Source: DATNBT01 sp964579765 (GTDB lineage Bacteria; Acidobacteriota; Vicinamibacteria; Vicinamibacterales; CAVVIG01). From it: a DNA stretch of 6,667 bases. The DNA lies in assembly GCA_964579765.1 (NCBI GenBank), contig CAZOIK010000055.1, forward strand, positions 1 through 6,667, written 5' to 3'. The position numbers and the translations under genes are program-made. Below, piece after piece: positions 1 through 5,899 of this stretch (within the stretch, counting starts at the first letter, position 1; each line of letters opens with the position of its first letter). The notes below the pieces were generated by a model that did no database searches, was not told where the DNA came from, and was given only the letters and a program-made list of their open reading frames with translations.

Positions 1-2
1 TC

Positions 3-1148
3 GACGGCCGCGCCTTCAGCGGGTCCGTCGTCGAGATCGGCGGCTACGTCGTCCAGGCCAGGCGCACGTCCGCCTGGGACGCCATCGTCGAACTGCTCGC
101 CGCGCTCGACGCGGACCATCCCACGCAGTTCGCGCGCGTGATGCGGGCGTCGGTCGGGCTGTCGCACGGACCGCGCGAGGAGAACGGCTTCCACGACCTG
201 CTCGACGACGACGAACAGGACATGTTCGATCTGGCCGCCGAGCGCGAGACACGGCGAGACGCGCAGGGCTACGTGTCGGCCGCGCAGGCGCGTGCGTTTG
301 TCGAGTCGGCGCGCCGCCTGTCGTTCGACGGCCCGCCGCCGCGCACCGACCCGATTGCACGGGCGTACTTTCGTGCCATGGAACCGGAGCCCGCGATCGC
401 AGAGGCGACGTCCTCAGAAGCCGCGGGCGCGGCAGACGCCGAACCGCCCGGCGCCTCGACCGCTCTCAGCGACGTGATGGAGATCCTGCGCGAGGGTGGC
501 GCGCTCCGCGCGGAGCCGCGCGGACTGCTTCCGCCCGCAGACGCCGGCCCAGCACGGCTCGCGGACGTGCGCGCCCACCTCGCGCGGCATCCCGAGCGCA
601 CCGCCGAGCTCGCGTTCCTCGCGAACGTGACGATGGCCGGCGGCGCGATTCAGGGACAGCCGTTCACCGCGCCGCAATCGCGCGACGCGGCGCTGGCGCT
701 CTGCAATCTCGGGCTCGTGCGCTGGCCGGAGGGATGGCCGGATCGCGATCTGGTGACCGCGTTCCAGGTCGGCCTCGCGACGCTGCATCGGGAGGCGTGC
801 ACACGAGCCGCGGAGCGGCTGCTCGACGCGATTGGCGCGCTTCGGTGCACCGATCGCGACATCCAGCTCGATCTCTTCGCACTGCAGCGCGAGCTGAGAC
901 GGGGCCTTGCCGAGGGGAAGCCCTGGATGGCACGGCAGGCGCTCGAGGTGCTCGTGATGATCGACGCGGCGACGTGGGCGGCCCTCGCCGCGCTGATCGA
1001 CGAGTGGCCCGTGCTGCACGCCGCGGTGCGCGCGTTACACGATCGTCGAACGACGATCGCGGCGGCAGACTTCGAATTCATATCTGACGATGCGCAGCTC
1101 GCGTCGGTTCGCGAGTTCCTGGACGCCCTGCCCGGACAACTTTCCTGA
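3..1148 (+). CDS. Hypothetical protein, 5'-truncated, possibly DUF6178-like
   Basis: The reading frame is open from base 3, so the gene begins outside the window; 381 residues are visible, ending at TGA. An internal GTG-ATG at 138 is an unlikely start, because the preceding 45 codons read as ordinary protein with typical codon use. Visible layout, numbered from base 3: a helical region to about residue 50; an acidic, conserved-looking block at about 60-105 with the segments NGFHDLLDDDEQDMFDLAAE and GYVSAAQARAF; a low-complexity Ala/Pro/Glu linker at about 127-153; then a mostly helical C-terminal domain ending in FEFISDDAQLASVREFLDAL. No catalytic motif, signal peptide or membrane segment is visible. 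The E-x-R-R...GY...AxA pattern resembles DUF6178 proteins, whose function is unknown; this match is from memory and tentative. The coding call is firm, the family call weak. Confidence 0.85.
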   Translation, partial: DGRAFSGSVVEIGGYVVQARRTSAWDAIVELLAALDADHPTQFARVMRASVGLSHGPREENGFHDLLDDDEQDMFDLAAERETRRDAQGYVSAAQARAFVESARRLSFDGPPPRTDPIARAYFRAMEPEPAIAEATSSEAAGAADAEPPGASTALSDVMEILREGGALRAEPRGLLPPADAGPARLADVRAHLARHPERTAELAFLANVTMAGGAIQGQPFTAPQSRDAALALCNLGLVRWPEGWPDRDLVTAFQVGLATLHREACTRAAERLLDAIGALRCTDRDIQLDLFALQRELRRGLAEGKPWMARQALEVLVMIDAATWAALAALIDEWPVLHAAVRALHDRRTTIAAADFEFISDDAQLASVREFLDALPGQLS

Positions 1149-1160
1149 CGGATATCCGTC
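1147..1160. repeat. 14-bp perfect palindrome over the stop codon
   Basis: GACGGATATCCGTC is a perfect 14-bp palindrome that starts on the second base of the TGA ending the upstream gene. With no loop it would make a poor RNA hairpin, so a dyad-symmetric protein-binding site is the more natural reading. It may also be chance. No second copy was noticed in the window. Confidence 0.4.
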
Positions 1161-1163
1161 TAA

Positions 1164-1185
1164 GCGATTGGCGGCCGCGAATCGC
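1164..1185. repeat. Inverted repeat in the intergenic spacer
   Basis: GCGATT (1164-1169) pairs with AATCGC (1180-1185). Between them lies GCGGCCGC (1171-1178), itself palindromic, so the hairpin has six base pairs, a G-G mismatch and two further pairs around a GGCC loop. It follows the palindrome at 1147-1160 by three bases. No T-run follows, so it is not a typical intrinsic terminator. Confidence 0.35.
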
Positions 1186-1191
1186 GAGGTG

Positions 1192-1220
1192 TTAACAACC
1201 GAGACCGCTCGACGTAACTA
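1192..1220 (+). promoter_or_regulatory. Weak candidate promoter for the HEEFH gene
   Basis: TTAACA (1192-1197) matches five of six bases of the sigma-70 -35 consensus. At a 17-bp spacing lies TAACTA (1215-1220), a poor -10. Transcription from here would begin near 1227, giving a leader of about 120 nucleotides that contains the three hairpins at 1234-1267, 1277-1294 and 1322-1347. The poor -10 makes this speculative. The gene may instead be read from upstream. Confidence 0.15.
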
Positions 1221-1233
1221 GCAACCACGGGGC

Positions 1234-1267
1234 GGGACGACGGCGCGCGGCAACGCGCCATCGTCCC
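1234..1267 (+). terminator. Strong hairpin, possible terminator or attenuator
   Basis: GGGACGA (1234-1240) pairs with TCGTCCC (1261-1267), and GGCGCG (1242-1247) with CGCGCC (1254-1259). A single C-A mismatch (1241/1260) separates the two stems and the loop CGGCAA has six bases, giving 13 base pairs in 34 nucleotides, almost all G-C. It lies between two plus-strand genes, 85 bp after the first stop codon. The following bases (TGATCGCAATCC) are not a T-tract, so canonical intrinsic termination is not supported. The hairpin is certain on paper; its role as terminator, attenuator or RNA-stability element is inferred. Confidence 0.5.
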
Positions 1268-1276
1268 TGATCGCAA

Positions 1277-1294
1277 TCCGCATCAGCGTGCGGA
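1277..1294. repeat. Small hairpin upstream of the HEEFH gene
   Basis: TCCGCA (1277-1282) and TGCGGA (1289-1294) are perfect reverse complements around TCAGCG. A T-G wobble inside would close the loop to CAGC. It lies nine bases after the larger hairpin, so the two could stack in one leader RNA. Confidence 0.35.
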
Positions 1295-1321
1295 CTGGAC
1301 TTCGTCAAGTATACGGAGAAG

Positions 1322-1347
1322 CGCCAGCCTGCATCAGGAGGTTGGCG
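1322..1347 (+). promoter_or_regulatory. Ribosome-binding site inside a 9-bp hairpin
   Basis: A perfect Shine-Dalgarno AGGAGG (1336-1341) sits five bases before the GTG at 1347 and decides that start. The same region folds on itself: CGCCAGCCT (1322-1330) pairs with AGGTTGGCG (1339-1347) in nine consecutive pairs, one of them a G-U, around the eight-base loop GCATCAGG. The stem takes up half of the Shine-Dalgarno and the first base of the start codon, so it could restrain translation until melted or bound. The pairing is seen directly; the regulatory effect is inferred. Confidence 0.5.
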
Positions 1348-1790
1348 TGTTGAGCGCTGCAACGGTCTTCGTCTGCGCACTGGAACTACTCGGCCGCAGC
1401 CCGGCCAGTTTCCCGCCCGTGGAATTCGTCGATCACCCACCCGTCGGCGTCTCACGGCTGGCCGAGGCGTACGTGCTCGGCGAAGAGGGGCGCATCGTCC
1501 TCATCACCTCGACGGAGGCGTTCCAGCGCGCCCGCCGGGCGACGCCGCGCTGCACCGACCTCGAAGCGATTCAGGAAATCGCCGGTGTTCTCGCCCATGA
1601 GGAGTTTCATCTGCGGCATGGGCCCGACGAAGAAGCGGCGTACGACGCGCAGATGACCACGCTGCTGGCGATCGGAGTGAGCGACAACAGCCCGCTCGTG
1701 CACAAGGTCAAACGGGCCAAGCTCGCGGTCGTGGCGGCCGCGAAACGGGCGGCGTCGGCGCCACTCGTCGCGCGCGGCAGCACTCCGTAA
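1347..1790 (+). CDS. Small HExxH putative metallopeptidase-like protein
   Basis: This encodes 147 residues from a GTG start with a perfect AGGAGG five bases upstream. Residues 1-16 form a short hydrophobic stretch without the basic N-terminus of a normal signal peptide, so it may be a cytosolic helix. Short beta-like stretches follow (VEFVDHP at 25-31, RIVLITS at 49-55). A helix then carries HEEFH at 84-88, the zinc-binding and catalytic signature of zincin peptidases. The following GPDEEAAYDAQ (92-102) offers Glu95 or Glu96 as third zinc ligand, loosely like ImmA/IrrE-type peptidases, where the ligand glutamate lies in a nearby helix. The C-terminal 30 residues are Ala/Lys/Arg-rich. No known family is recognised with confidence. 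At 147 residues it is a minimal catalytic domain, or a zincin-like protein with another role. The leader is unusually structured. Confidence 0.8.
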   Translation: MLSAATVFVCALELLGRSPASFPPVEFVDHPPVGVSRLAEAYVLGEEGRIVLITSTEAFQRARRATPRCTDLEAIQEIAGVLAHEEFHLRHGPDEEAAYDAQMTTLLAIGVSDNSPLVHKVKRAKLAVVAAAKRAASAPLVARGSTP

Positions 1791-1825
1791 CGGCGACAGG
1801 TGAAGCAACGGCTGCAGATGTAGTG
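1791..1825. other. Convergent intergenic gap with no clear terminator
   Basis: Only 35 bp separate the TAA of the plus-strand HEEFH gene from the TAG of the minus-strand phosphodiesterase gene. No GC-rich hairpin with a T-run is visible on either strand. The only repeat is a short tandem TAGTGC doublet (1821-1832) reaching into the phosphodiesterase stop. Termination may be Rho-dependent, or the transcripts may overlap. Confidence 0.5.
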
Positions 1826-3187
1826 CTAGTGCGCGACCGGCGTGGACACGTCTAGCGCGGGAACGGGCGTGCCCGGCAGCGACGCGCCGAGCAGCGTCGC
1901 GACGGTCGGCGCGATGGCGCGCATGTCCACGTCGCCGAGATCGGCACCCGATCGGATGCCAGGGCCCGAGAGAAACAGCGACGCGCGCATGTCCGGATGC
2001 GACGGCGAGAAGCCGTGGTCGCCGTGGACGGCGATCTCACGAACGAGCGGGCCGCCGAGACCATTGCCGACGTCGTAGCCGGGCTTCATGTCAACGAAGA
2101 ACTCCGCGTCAGCTGTGCCGCCGTACATCGCGATCTCCTCGCGGCCGAGCACGCGCGCGATGCCGTTGGCGGGATCGGACGCGAGTCGTTCGAGCAGCCT
2201 CCGCACCGTGTCGCGGAGCGCCCCATCGTCTGGATGCTTCAGGATGATCAGCGCGCCGCCACCCGACGTCCACGGCGCGGCGGTCCAGTCCACGATTGTG
2301 CCCGGCCGCGCCGGATCCACCGTCATCAGGCCGGCCGTGACGAATGCCTGTCGAATGGCAAGCTGGTGCACGGACCTGGCAAACCCGTGGTCCGACACGA
2401 CGCAGATGACGCGATCCGGATCCTCCGCGCGCATCGCTCCGTCGAGGGCGGCCACCATCTGATCGAGCGCCTCGAGCGTCTCGAGCGACTCCTTGCTGAA
2501 GGGGCCGGTCTCGTGCTCCAGATGATCGAGAGCCGCGAGGTGGACGGTGACGAAGTGCGCGTGCTTCTCGCGGATGAGTGCCTCCGCATAGCGCGTCCGC
2601 TGCCAGTCGCCGCGCACGCCGGCGTTGATGTCCGTGATGTAGGGGCCCGCGGTCTTCTCGATCTCGCGCAGCAGGCCCGGCGTGGACACGAGCGCCAGGA
2701 GCTTGAGATCTTCCGTCGTCCCCGCACGCCAGAACTCCGGGATCAGATAGCGAACGTTTCGCGCGCCGACGCTGGCCGGCCAGCTCACGCTCCCGACGGT
2801 GTAGCCGGCCTCGGTCGCCGCATCCCAGAGCGTGCGCGCGTGAATGTCTTCGCTGTACCAATACCACCCGCCGGCGTTCTTCCCCAGCGGATCGAACGTC
2901 GTGTTCCCGTAGATCCCGTGTTCGCGCGGTGTCACGCCGGTGATGAGCGTGGTGTGATTCGGATAGGTGACCGTGGGCAGGACTCCGCGCACGCCTGAGG
3001 CATGCGCTCCGTCACGCAGGAGGCGCCGCAGCGCCGGAATCTTGAGGCCGTACCGATCGGCCTGTGTGACGTACCCCGGCACCAGGCCGTCGATCGAGAT
3101 CATCAGCACACCGCGCCCGGGCGCCGCGTGCGCAATTGCCACGAGCGCGGCGGCCGCCACAAGCGCGGCGCACAACATCCTCTTCAT
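1826..3187 (-). CDS. Exported NPP-type phosphodiesterase (alkaline phosphatase superfamily)
   Basis: This 453-residue protein belongs to the alkaline phosphatase superfamily and looks like a nucleotide pyrophosphatase/phosphodiesterase, which cleaves phosphodiester or pyrophosphate bonds with two zinc ions and a threonine nucleophile. A signal peptide is clear: MKRM, a hydrophobic Ala/Leu/Val core, and likely cleavage after AHA (about residue 21). Metal and nucleophile positions fit the NPP pattern in order: Asp33 (SIDGLVPG), Thr74 (PTVTYPNH), Asp221 and His225 (DHLEH), Asp266-His267 (VSDHGF), His391 (GDHGF). All seven expected residues are present, so an active enzyme is likely, acting in the periplasm or outside the cell. 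The substrate is not readable; nucleotides, phospholipid headgroups or phosphonate esters are possible. It is the last operon gene, 11 bp after the membrane-protein stop codon, with a weak ribosome-binding site, so it probably relies on coupling. Confidence 0.92.
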   Translation of the reverse strand: MKRMLCAALVAAAALVAIAHAAPGRGVLMISIDGLVPGYVTQADRYGLKIPALRRLLRDGAHASGVRGVLPTVTYPNHTTLITGVTPREHGIYGNTTFDPLGKNAGGWYWYSEDIHARTLWDAATEAGYTVGSVSWPASVGARNVRYLIPEFWRAGTTEDLKLLALVSTPGLLREIEKTAGPYITDINAGVRGDWQRTRYAEALIREKHAHFVTVHLAALDHLEHETGPFSKESLETLEALDQMVAALDGAMRAEDPDRVICVVSDHGFARSVHQLAIRQAFVTAGLMTVDPARPGTIVDWTAAPWTSGGGALIILKHPDDGALRDTVRRLLERLASDPANGIARVLGREEIAMYGGTADAEFFVDMKPGYDVGNGLGGPLVREIAVHGDHGFSPSHPDMRASLFLSGPGIRSGADLGDVDMRAIAPTVATLLGASLPGTPVPALDVSTPVAH

Positions 3188-3198
3188 GGACGCCCACT

Positions 3199-3603
3199 CT
3201 ACCGCCGCGGGTTGTCAGCCGTGTAAACGTCGTGCCCGACGCGCCCTGTCGTCACGAACGCCGCGACGAACAGCACGCACAGCACGAAGTCCGGGATGGC
3301 GGCCTGCGCGTCCTGCCACGGAATGCGCGCGCGGCTGTACAACACGAGGCAGGTCGTGACGAAGCCGAGCTTCTCGATCACCGCGGGGATCATCAGCGGC
3401 CGGAAGCGCAGGGGATTGCTGCCGATCATCAGAAACGCCAGCTGCCACGCCAGCGCCACGCCGATGAAGCCGTAGAAGAAGTGCGGGTAGTCTGCCGGAG
3501 CCGCGTAGCGGCGGCCGGACACGTCCACGAGCGCGTAGAGCGGACTGAGCACCGCAATCCCCCAGATGCCGGCGACGATGAACACCGCGCGTGCGAATTT
3601 CAT
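3199..3603 (-). CDS. Small four-helix membrane protein, function unknown
   Basis: This encodes 134 residues. The start is the ATG at 3603, after AGGAGA at seven bases' spacing; it overlaps the TGA of the decarboxylase gene as ATGA. Longer frames reaching upstream run inside the decarboxylase gene and are not credible. Four hydrophobic segments are visible at about 3-26, 39-61, 69-90 and 101-119, separated by short loops with Arg/Asp/Pro. The first loop contains GRRYAAPADYPHFFYGF and the second NPLRFRPLMIP. The short tail is polar and basic. The protein is nearly all membrane, with no enzymatic motif. It resembles small unnamed inner-membrane proteins common in Acidobacteriota-type genomes, but no function is known to me. 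Its place between a cytosolic decarboxylase and an exported phosphodiesterase would allow a transport or anchoring role, which is speculation. Confidence 0.85.
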   Translation of the reverse strand: MKFARAVFIVAGIWGIAVLSPLYALVDVSGRRYAAPADYPHFFYGFIGVALAWQLAFLMIGSNPLRFRPLMIPAVIEKLGFVTTCLVLYSRARIPWQDAQAAIPDFVLCVLFVAAFVTTGRVGHDVYTADNPRR

Positions 3604-5108
3604 ACATGACTCTCCTGTTGGTGTGACGGCACGGCGCGCAGCTCGCCGTCGATCGCTCGACCCGTCCGCGCCGCGATGCGAACGAACGCGTCGATGTCCT
3701 CGCGCTCGGTGTGAAAATTGACGACGCACGCGCGCAGCAGGTAGCGGCCGCCGACGACGGCATTGGAGACGAACGTCTCGCCGCCGCGCTGCAGGCGATC
3801 GACGAGCGTGCGGTTCAGCACGTCGAGATGGCGTTCGACCTCCGGGCGGCCGGACTCGGCGCGCAGGTCGGGCGGCACGTAGCGAAACGTCGTGATGCTC
3901 AACTCCTGCGTGGCGAGCTCGAGCGCGTCGTGCCGCGCGATCGCGTCAGCCATCGCGCGCGAGAGCCGCATGTCGTCCGCGATCATCTGCCGATAGCCGG
4001 CGGCGCCGGCCTGTCGGAGCGCCAGCCATACTTTGAGCGCACGGAAGCCCCGCGAGTTCTGCGGCCCGGAGTCCACGTAGTTCGTCGCCTGCTCGTCGAA
4101 ATGATAGTACGGCGGGTGATACGCGAACGCGGCGCGCAGCGCGTCGGCGTTGCGCACCAGCGCGCAGCCGGCTTCGAGCGGTGCATAGAGCCACTTGTGC
4201 GGGTCAACGGCGACCGAGTCGGCCGCGTGCAACGCGCGCAGTGACTCTGGCGCGCCCGGGACCGCGGCCGCGAATCCTCCGTACGCGCCGTCCACATGGA
4301 ACCAGGCGCCGTACTCCCGGCAGACCGCGCCGAGGTCGTGAAGAGGATCCACCGCGCCCGTGCTCACCGATCCCGCGGTGCCAACGACAATGCCGGGCAC
4401 GTCGCCCGCGGCGACGTCCGCGTCGAGCTGCCGGCGCAGCGCGCCGACGTCCATGCGCAGCCGGTCGTCCGTGGGAATCCATCGGATCGCGGCGGTGCCG
4501 AGGCCGGCGATGTCCGCGGCCTTCTGAATCCACGTATGCGTCTCGGCCGACGCGTAGACGCGAAGCGCACACGAGCCGCCGTACATCCCGTGCGTCCGCA
4601 CGTCCCACGGCGCCCTGGCGACGCGGCCCGCGAGAACGCCGACCATGTTGGCCATGTTGCCGCCGCTCACGAGCAGGCCGCCGGTGTCCAACGGATACCC
4701 GATGAACTCGGCAATCCATCGAACCGTCTGCGCCTCGATCTCGGTGGCCGCCGGCGACAGCGTCCACGCGCCGACGTTCGCGTTCACGGCCGAGGCGAGG
4801 AAGTCGCCGAGGATGCCGATCGGCGCCGGCGACGCGGTGATGTACCCGAAGAACCTCGGATGGCCGTTGACGAGCGAGTGATCGAACAGTAGCGGCGCCG
4901 TCTCCGCCAGAAGCGTCGCGGCGTCCGTGCCCGCTTCCGGCAGTCCGCCGGTCAGGTTCAACGCGGTCCGCACGGCTGACGGCGACACGTCGCGCGTGAC
5001 GGGGCGCCGCGGCACGGTGTCGAGGAAGTCCGCGACGTCGTCCACCAGCCGATGCGCCGCCGCGCGAAAGCTCGCCCCGTCCATCGCGAGCGGTGAGGGC
5101 CTGCTCAT
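3600..5108 (-). CDS. Group II PLP-dependent (aromatic-L-amino-acid type) decarboxylase
   Basis: This 502-residue enzyme matches the group II pyridoxal-phosphate decarboxylases (aromatic amino acid, tyrosine, histidine or glutamate decarboxylases), which release CO2 from an L-amino acid to give an amine. Signatures in order: HPRFFGY (83-89) and SPAATEIE (118-125), typical of the DOPA decarboxylase N-terminal half; the cofactor-phosphate segment SGGNMAN (148-154); His191 in ETHTW, the expected ring-stacking histidine; Asp273 in HVDGAYGG, which contacts the pyridine nitrogen; and Lys305 in DPHKWLY, the Schiff-base lysine. The length is usual for the family. The start at 5108 is chosen for GAAGGA eight bases upstream and an ATGA overlap with the deacetylase stop; the frame is open to 5423 but runs through the deacetylase gene. 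The substrate cannot be told from sequence; an aromatic amino acid is the default. Some family members are aldehyde synthases instead. Confidence 0.93.
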   Translation of the reverse strand: MSRPSPLAMDGASFRAAAHRLVDDVADFLDTVPRRPVTRDVSPSAVRTALNLTGGLPEAGTDAATLLAETAPLLFDHSLVNGHPRFFGYITASPAPIGILGDFLASAVNANVGAWTLSPAATEIEAQTVRWIAEFIGYPLDTGGLLVSGGNMANMVGVLAGRVARAPWDVRTHGMYGGSCALRVYASAETHTWIQKAADIAGLGTAAIRWIPTDDRLRMDVGALRRQLDADVAAGDVPGIVVGTAGSVSTGAVDPLHDLGAVCREYGAWFHVDGAYGGFAAAVPGAPESLRALHAADSVAVDPHKWLYAPLEAGCALVRNADALRAAFAYHPPYYHFDEQATNYVDSGPQNSRGFRALKVWLALRQAGAAGYRQMIADDMRLSRAMADAIARHDALELATQELSITTFRYVPPDLRAESGRPEVERHLDVLNRTLVDRLQRGGETFVSNAVVGGRYLLRACVVNFHTEREDIDAFVRIAARTGRAIDGELRAVPSHQQESHV

Positions 5109-5899
5109 GTGCGTAGTCCTTCGAAGAGATCGGTCTCGCGCACGCGTCCGCCGTTGACGAGGCTGAACGCGCGATAAAACGACTGCCGGCCCCACAAGCC
5201 CTCGTGGAGTTCCGGCGTCAGATCCTTCAGGCGGCCGTAGGCGGCCACCTGCGACTGGTGACACGACACGGCCCGCCAGACGGCCGGCCAGACGTCGCGC
5301 GTGTCGATGACCGTCGTGATCGCCCATTCGGGCCACGGCGTCGCGACGCGTTCGACGCCGTCCACCTTCGCCGACAGTCTGTTCACCGCGGCCTGATACG
5401 CCGCCCAGGTCGTTTCGGGCCACGCCACGTAATAGAGCTTCGACACCGAGTGTGACGTGTCCGCCGCCAGGACGAGGGCCGCCGTTGCGAACTGCGAAAT
5501 CGCGATGTGATCGGGATGGCCGTACGCGCCGTCGGGAGCGAACGTGACAACGACGTCCGGTCGGACGCGGCGCACGTGCGCCGCGATGTCCGCGACAACA
5601 TGCCGGGCGTCCGCGCGATCGAGCTGCCCGTCGCCGTAGCCGAGCATCGACACCTCGCGCACGCCGAGCGCCGAGGCCGCGGCGCGCAGCTCCAGCTCCC
5701 GAATGCTCGCGAGCGAGGCCGGCCCAGGATGTCCGGGCTCTCCCGGCCGCCGGCCGCGATAGCCGCCCCGCTCGCCACGCGTGGCGGTGACGACGAACAC
5801 GTCGATGCCTTCGGCGGCGTATCTGGCGAGCGTGCCGCCGACGCCCAGCGACTCGTCGTCGGGGTGGGCGAGCACCGCCATCAGTCTGTATGGACGCAT
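5105..5899 (-). CDS. PIG-L/LmbE-family zinc-dependent deacetylase
   Basis: This 264-residue protein belongs to the PIG-L (LmbE, MshB/BshB) family, zinc enzymes that remove an acetyl group from N-acetylglucosamine conjugates and related small molecules. The hallmark AHPDDE (11-16) supplies zinc ligands His12 and Asp15 and the likely general base Asp14. A second motif, GHPDH (127-131), supplies the ligand His131 and His128. The N-terminal strand RLMAVLAH and TRGERGG (40-46) also fit. A C-terminal CHQSQ (213-217) resembles the conserved HQTQ of many members. No signal peptide, so cytosolic. The ATG at 5899 is preferred: GGAG lies seven bases upstream and it keeps the first beta strand. It overlaps the methyltransferase by 19 bp. 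A second ATG at 5881 makes a TGATG junction but has no ribosome-binding site. Candidate substrates are sugar or thiol-sugar conjugates, but no mycothiol or bacillithiol partner genes are present. Confidence 0.93.
   Translation of the reverse strand: MRPYRLMAVLAHPDDESLGVGGTLARYAAEGIDVFVVTATRGERGGYRGRRPGEPGHPGPASLASIRELELRAAASALGVREVSMLGYGDGQLDRADARHVVADIAAHVRRVRPDVVVTFAPDGAYGHPDHIAISQFATAALVLAADTSHSVSKLYYVAWPETTWAAYQAAVNRLSAKVDGVERVATPWPEWAITTVIDTRDVWPAVWRAVSCHQSQVAAYGRLKDLTPELHEGLWGRQSFYRAFSLVNGGRVRETDLFEGLRT

Noticed and set aside
414..1019. 201-codon minus-strand open frame inside the first gene
   Set aside because: It lies wholly inside a coherent plus-strand frame, is Arg-rich, and has no motif or plausible ribosome-binding context.
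1149..1346. tRNA or CRISPR-like array in the spacer
   Set aside because: The dyads are of unequal sequence and spacing, with no repeated unit, and no cloverleaf arms with a T-loop TTCGA-type signature could be assembled.
2466..2491. Repeated CTCGAGCG-like units in the phosphodiesterase gene
   Set aside because: This is a short codon-level repetition encoding a helix (SLETLEALD) and not a true tandem repeat.
1997..2998. 333-codon plus-strand open frame opposite the phosphodiesterase gene
   Set aside because: It is antisense to a protein with a complete NPP motif set and a signal peptide. Its translation is Arg/His/Asp-rich with no motif, typical of a GC-rich shadow frame.
3604..3763. Upstream or alternative-frame starts for the small membrane protein, including the ATG at 3607
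   Set aside because: The ATG at 3607 opens a different, Arg-rich frame. The longer in-frame version runs through the end of the decarboxylase gene. Only the ATG at 3603 gives a membrane protein with proper spacing to AGGAGA.
5109..5423. N-terminal extension of the decarboxylase frame
   Set aside because: The extra 105 residues are low-complexity Arg/Gly-rich and overlap the well-supported deacetylase gene. The start at 5108 has a good ribosome-binding site and an ATGA junction.
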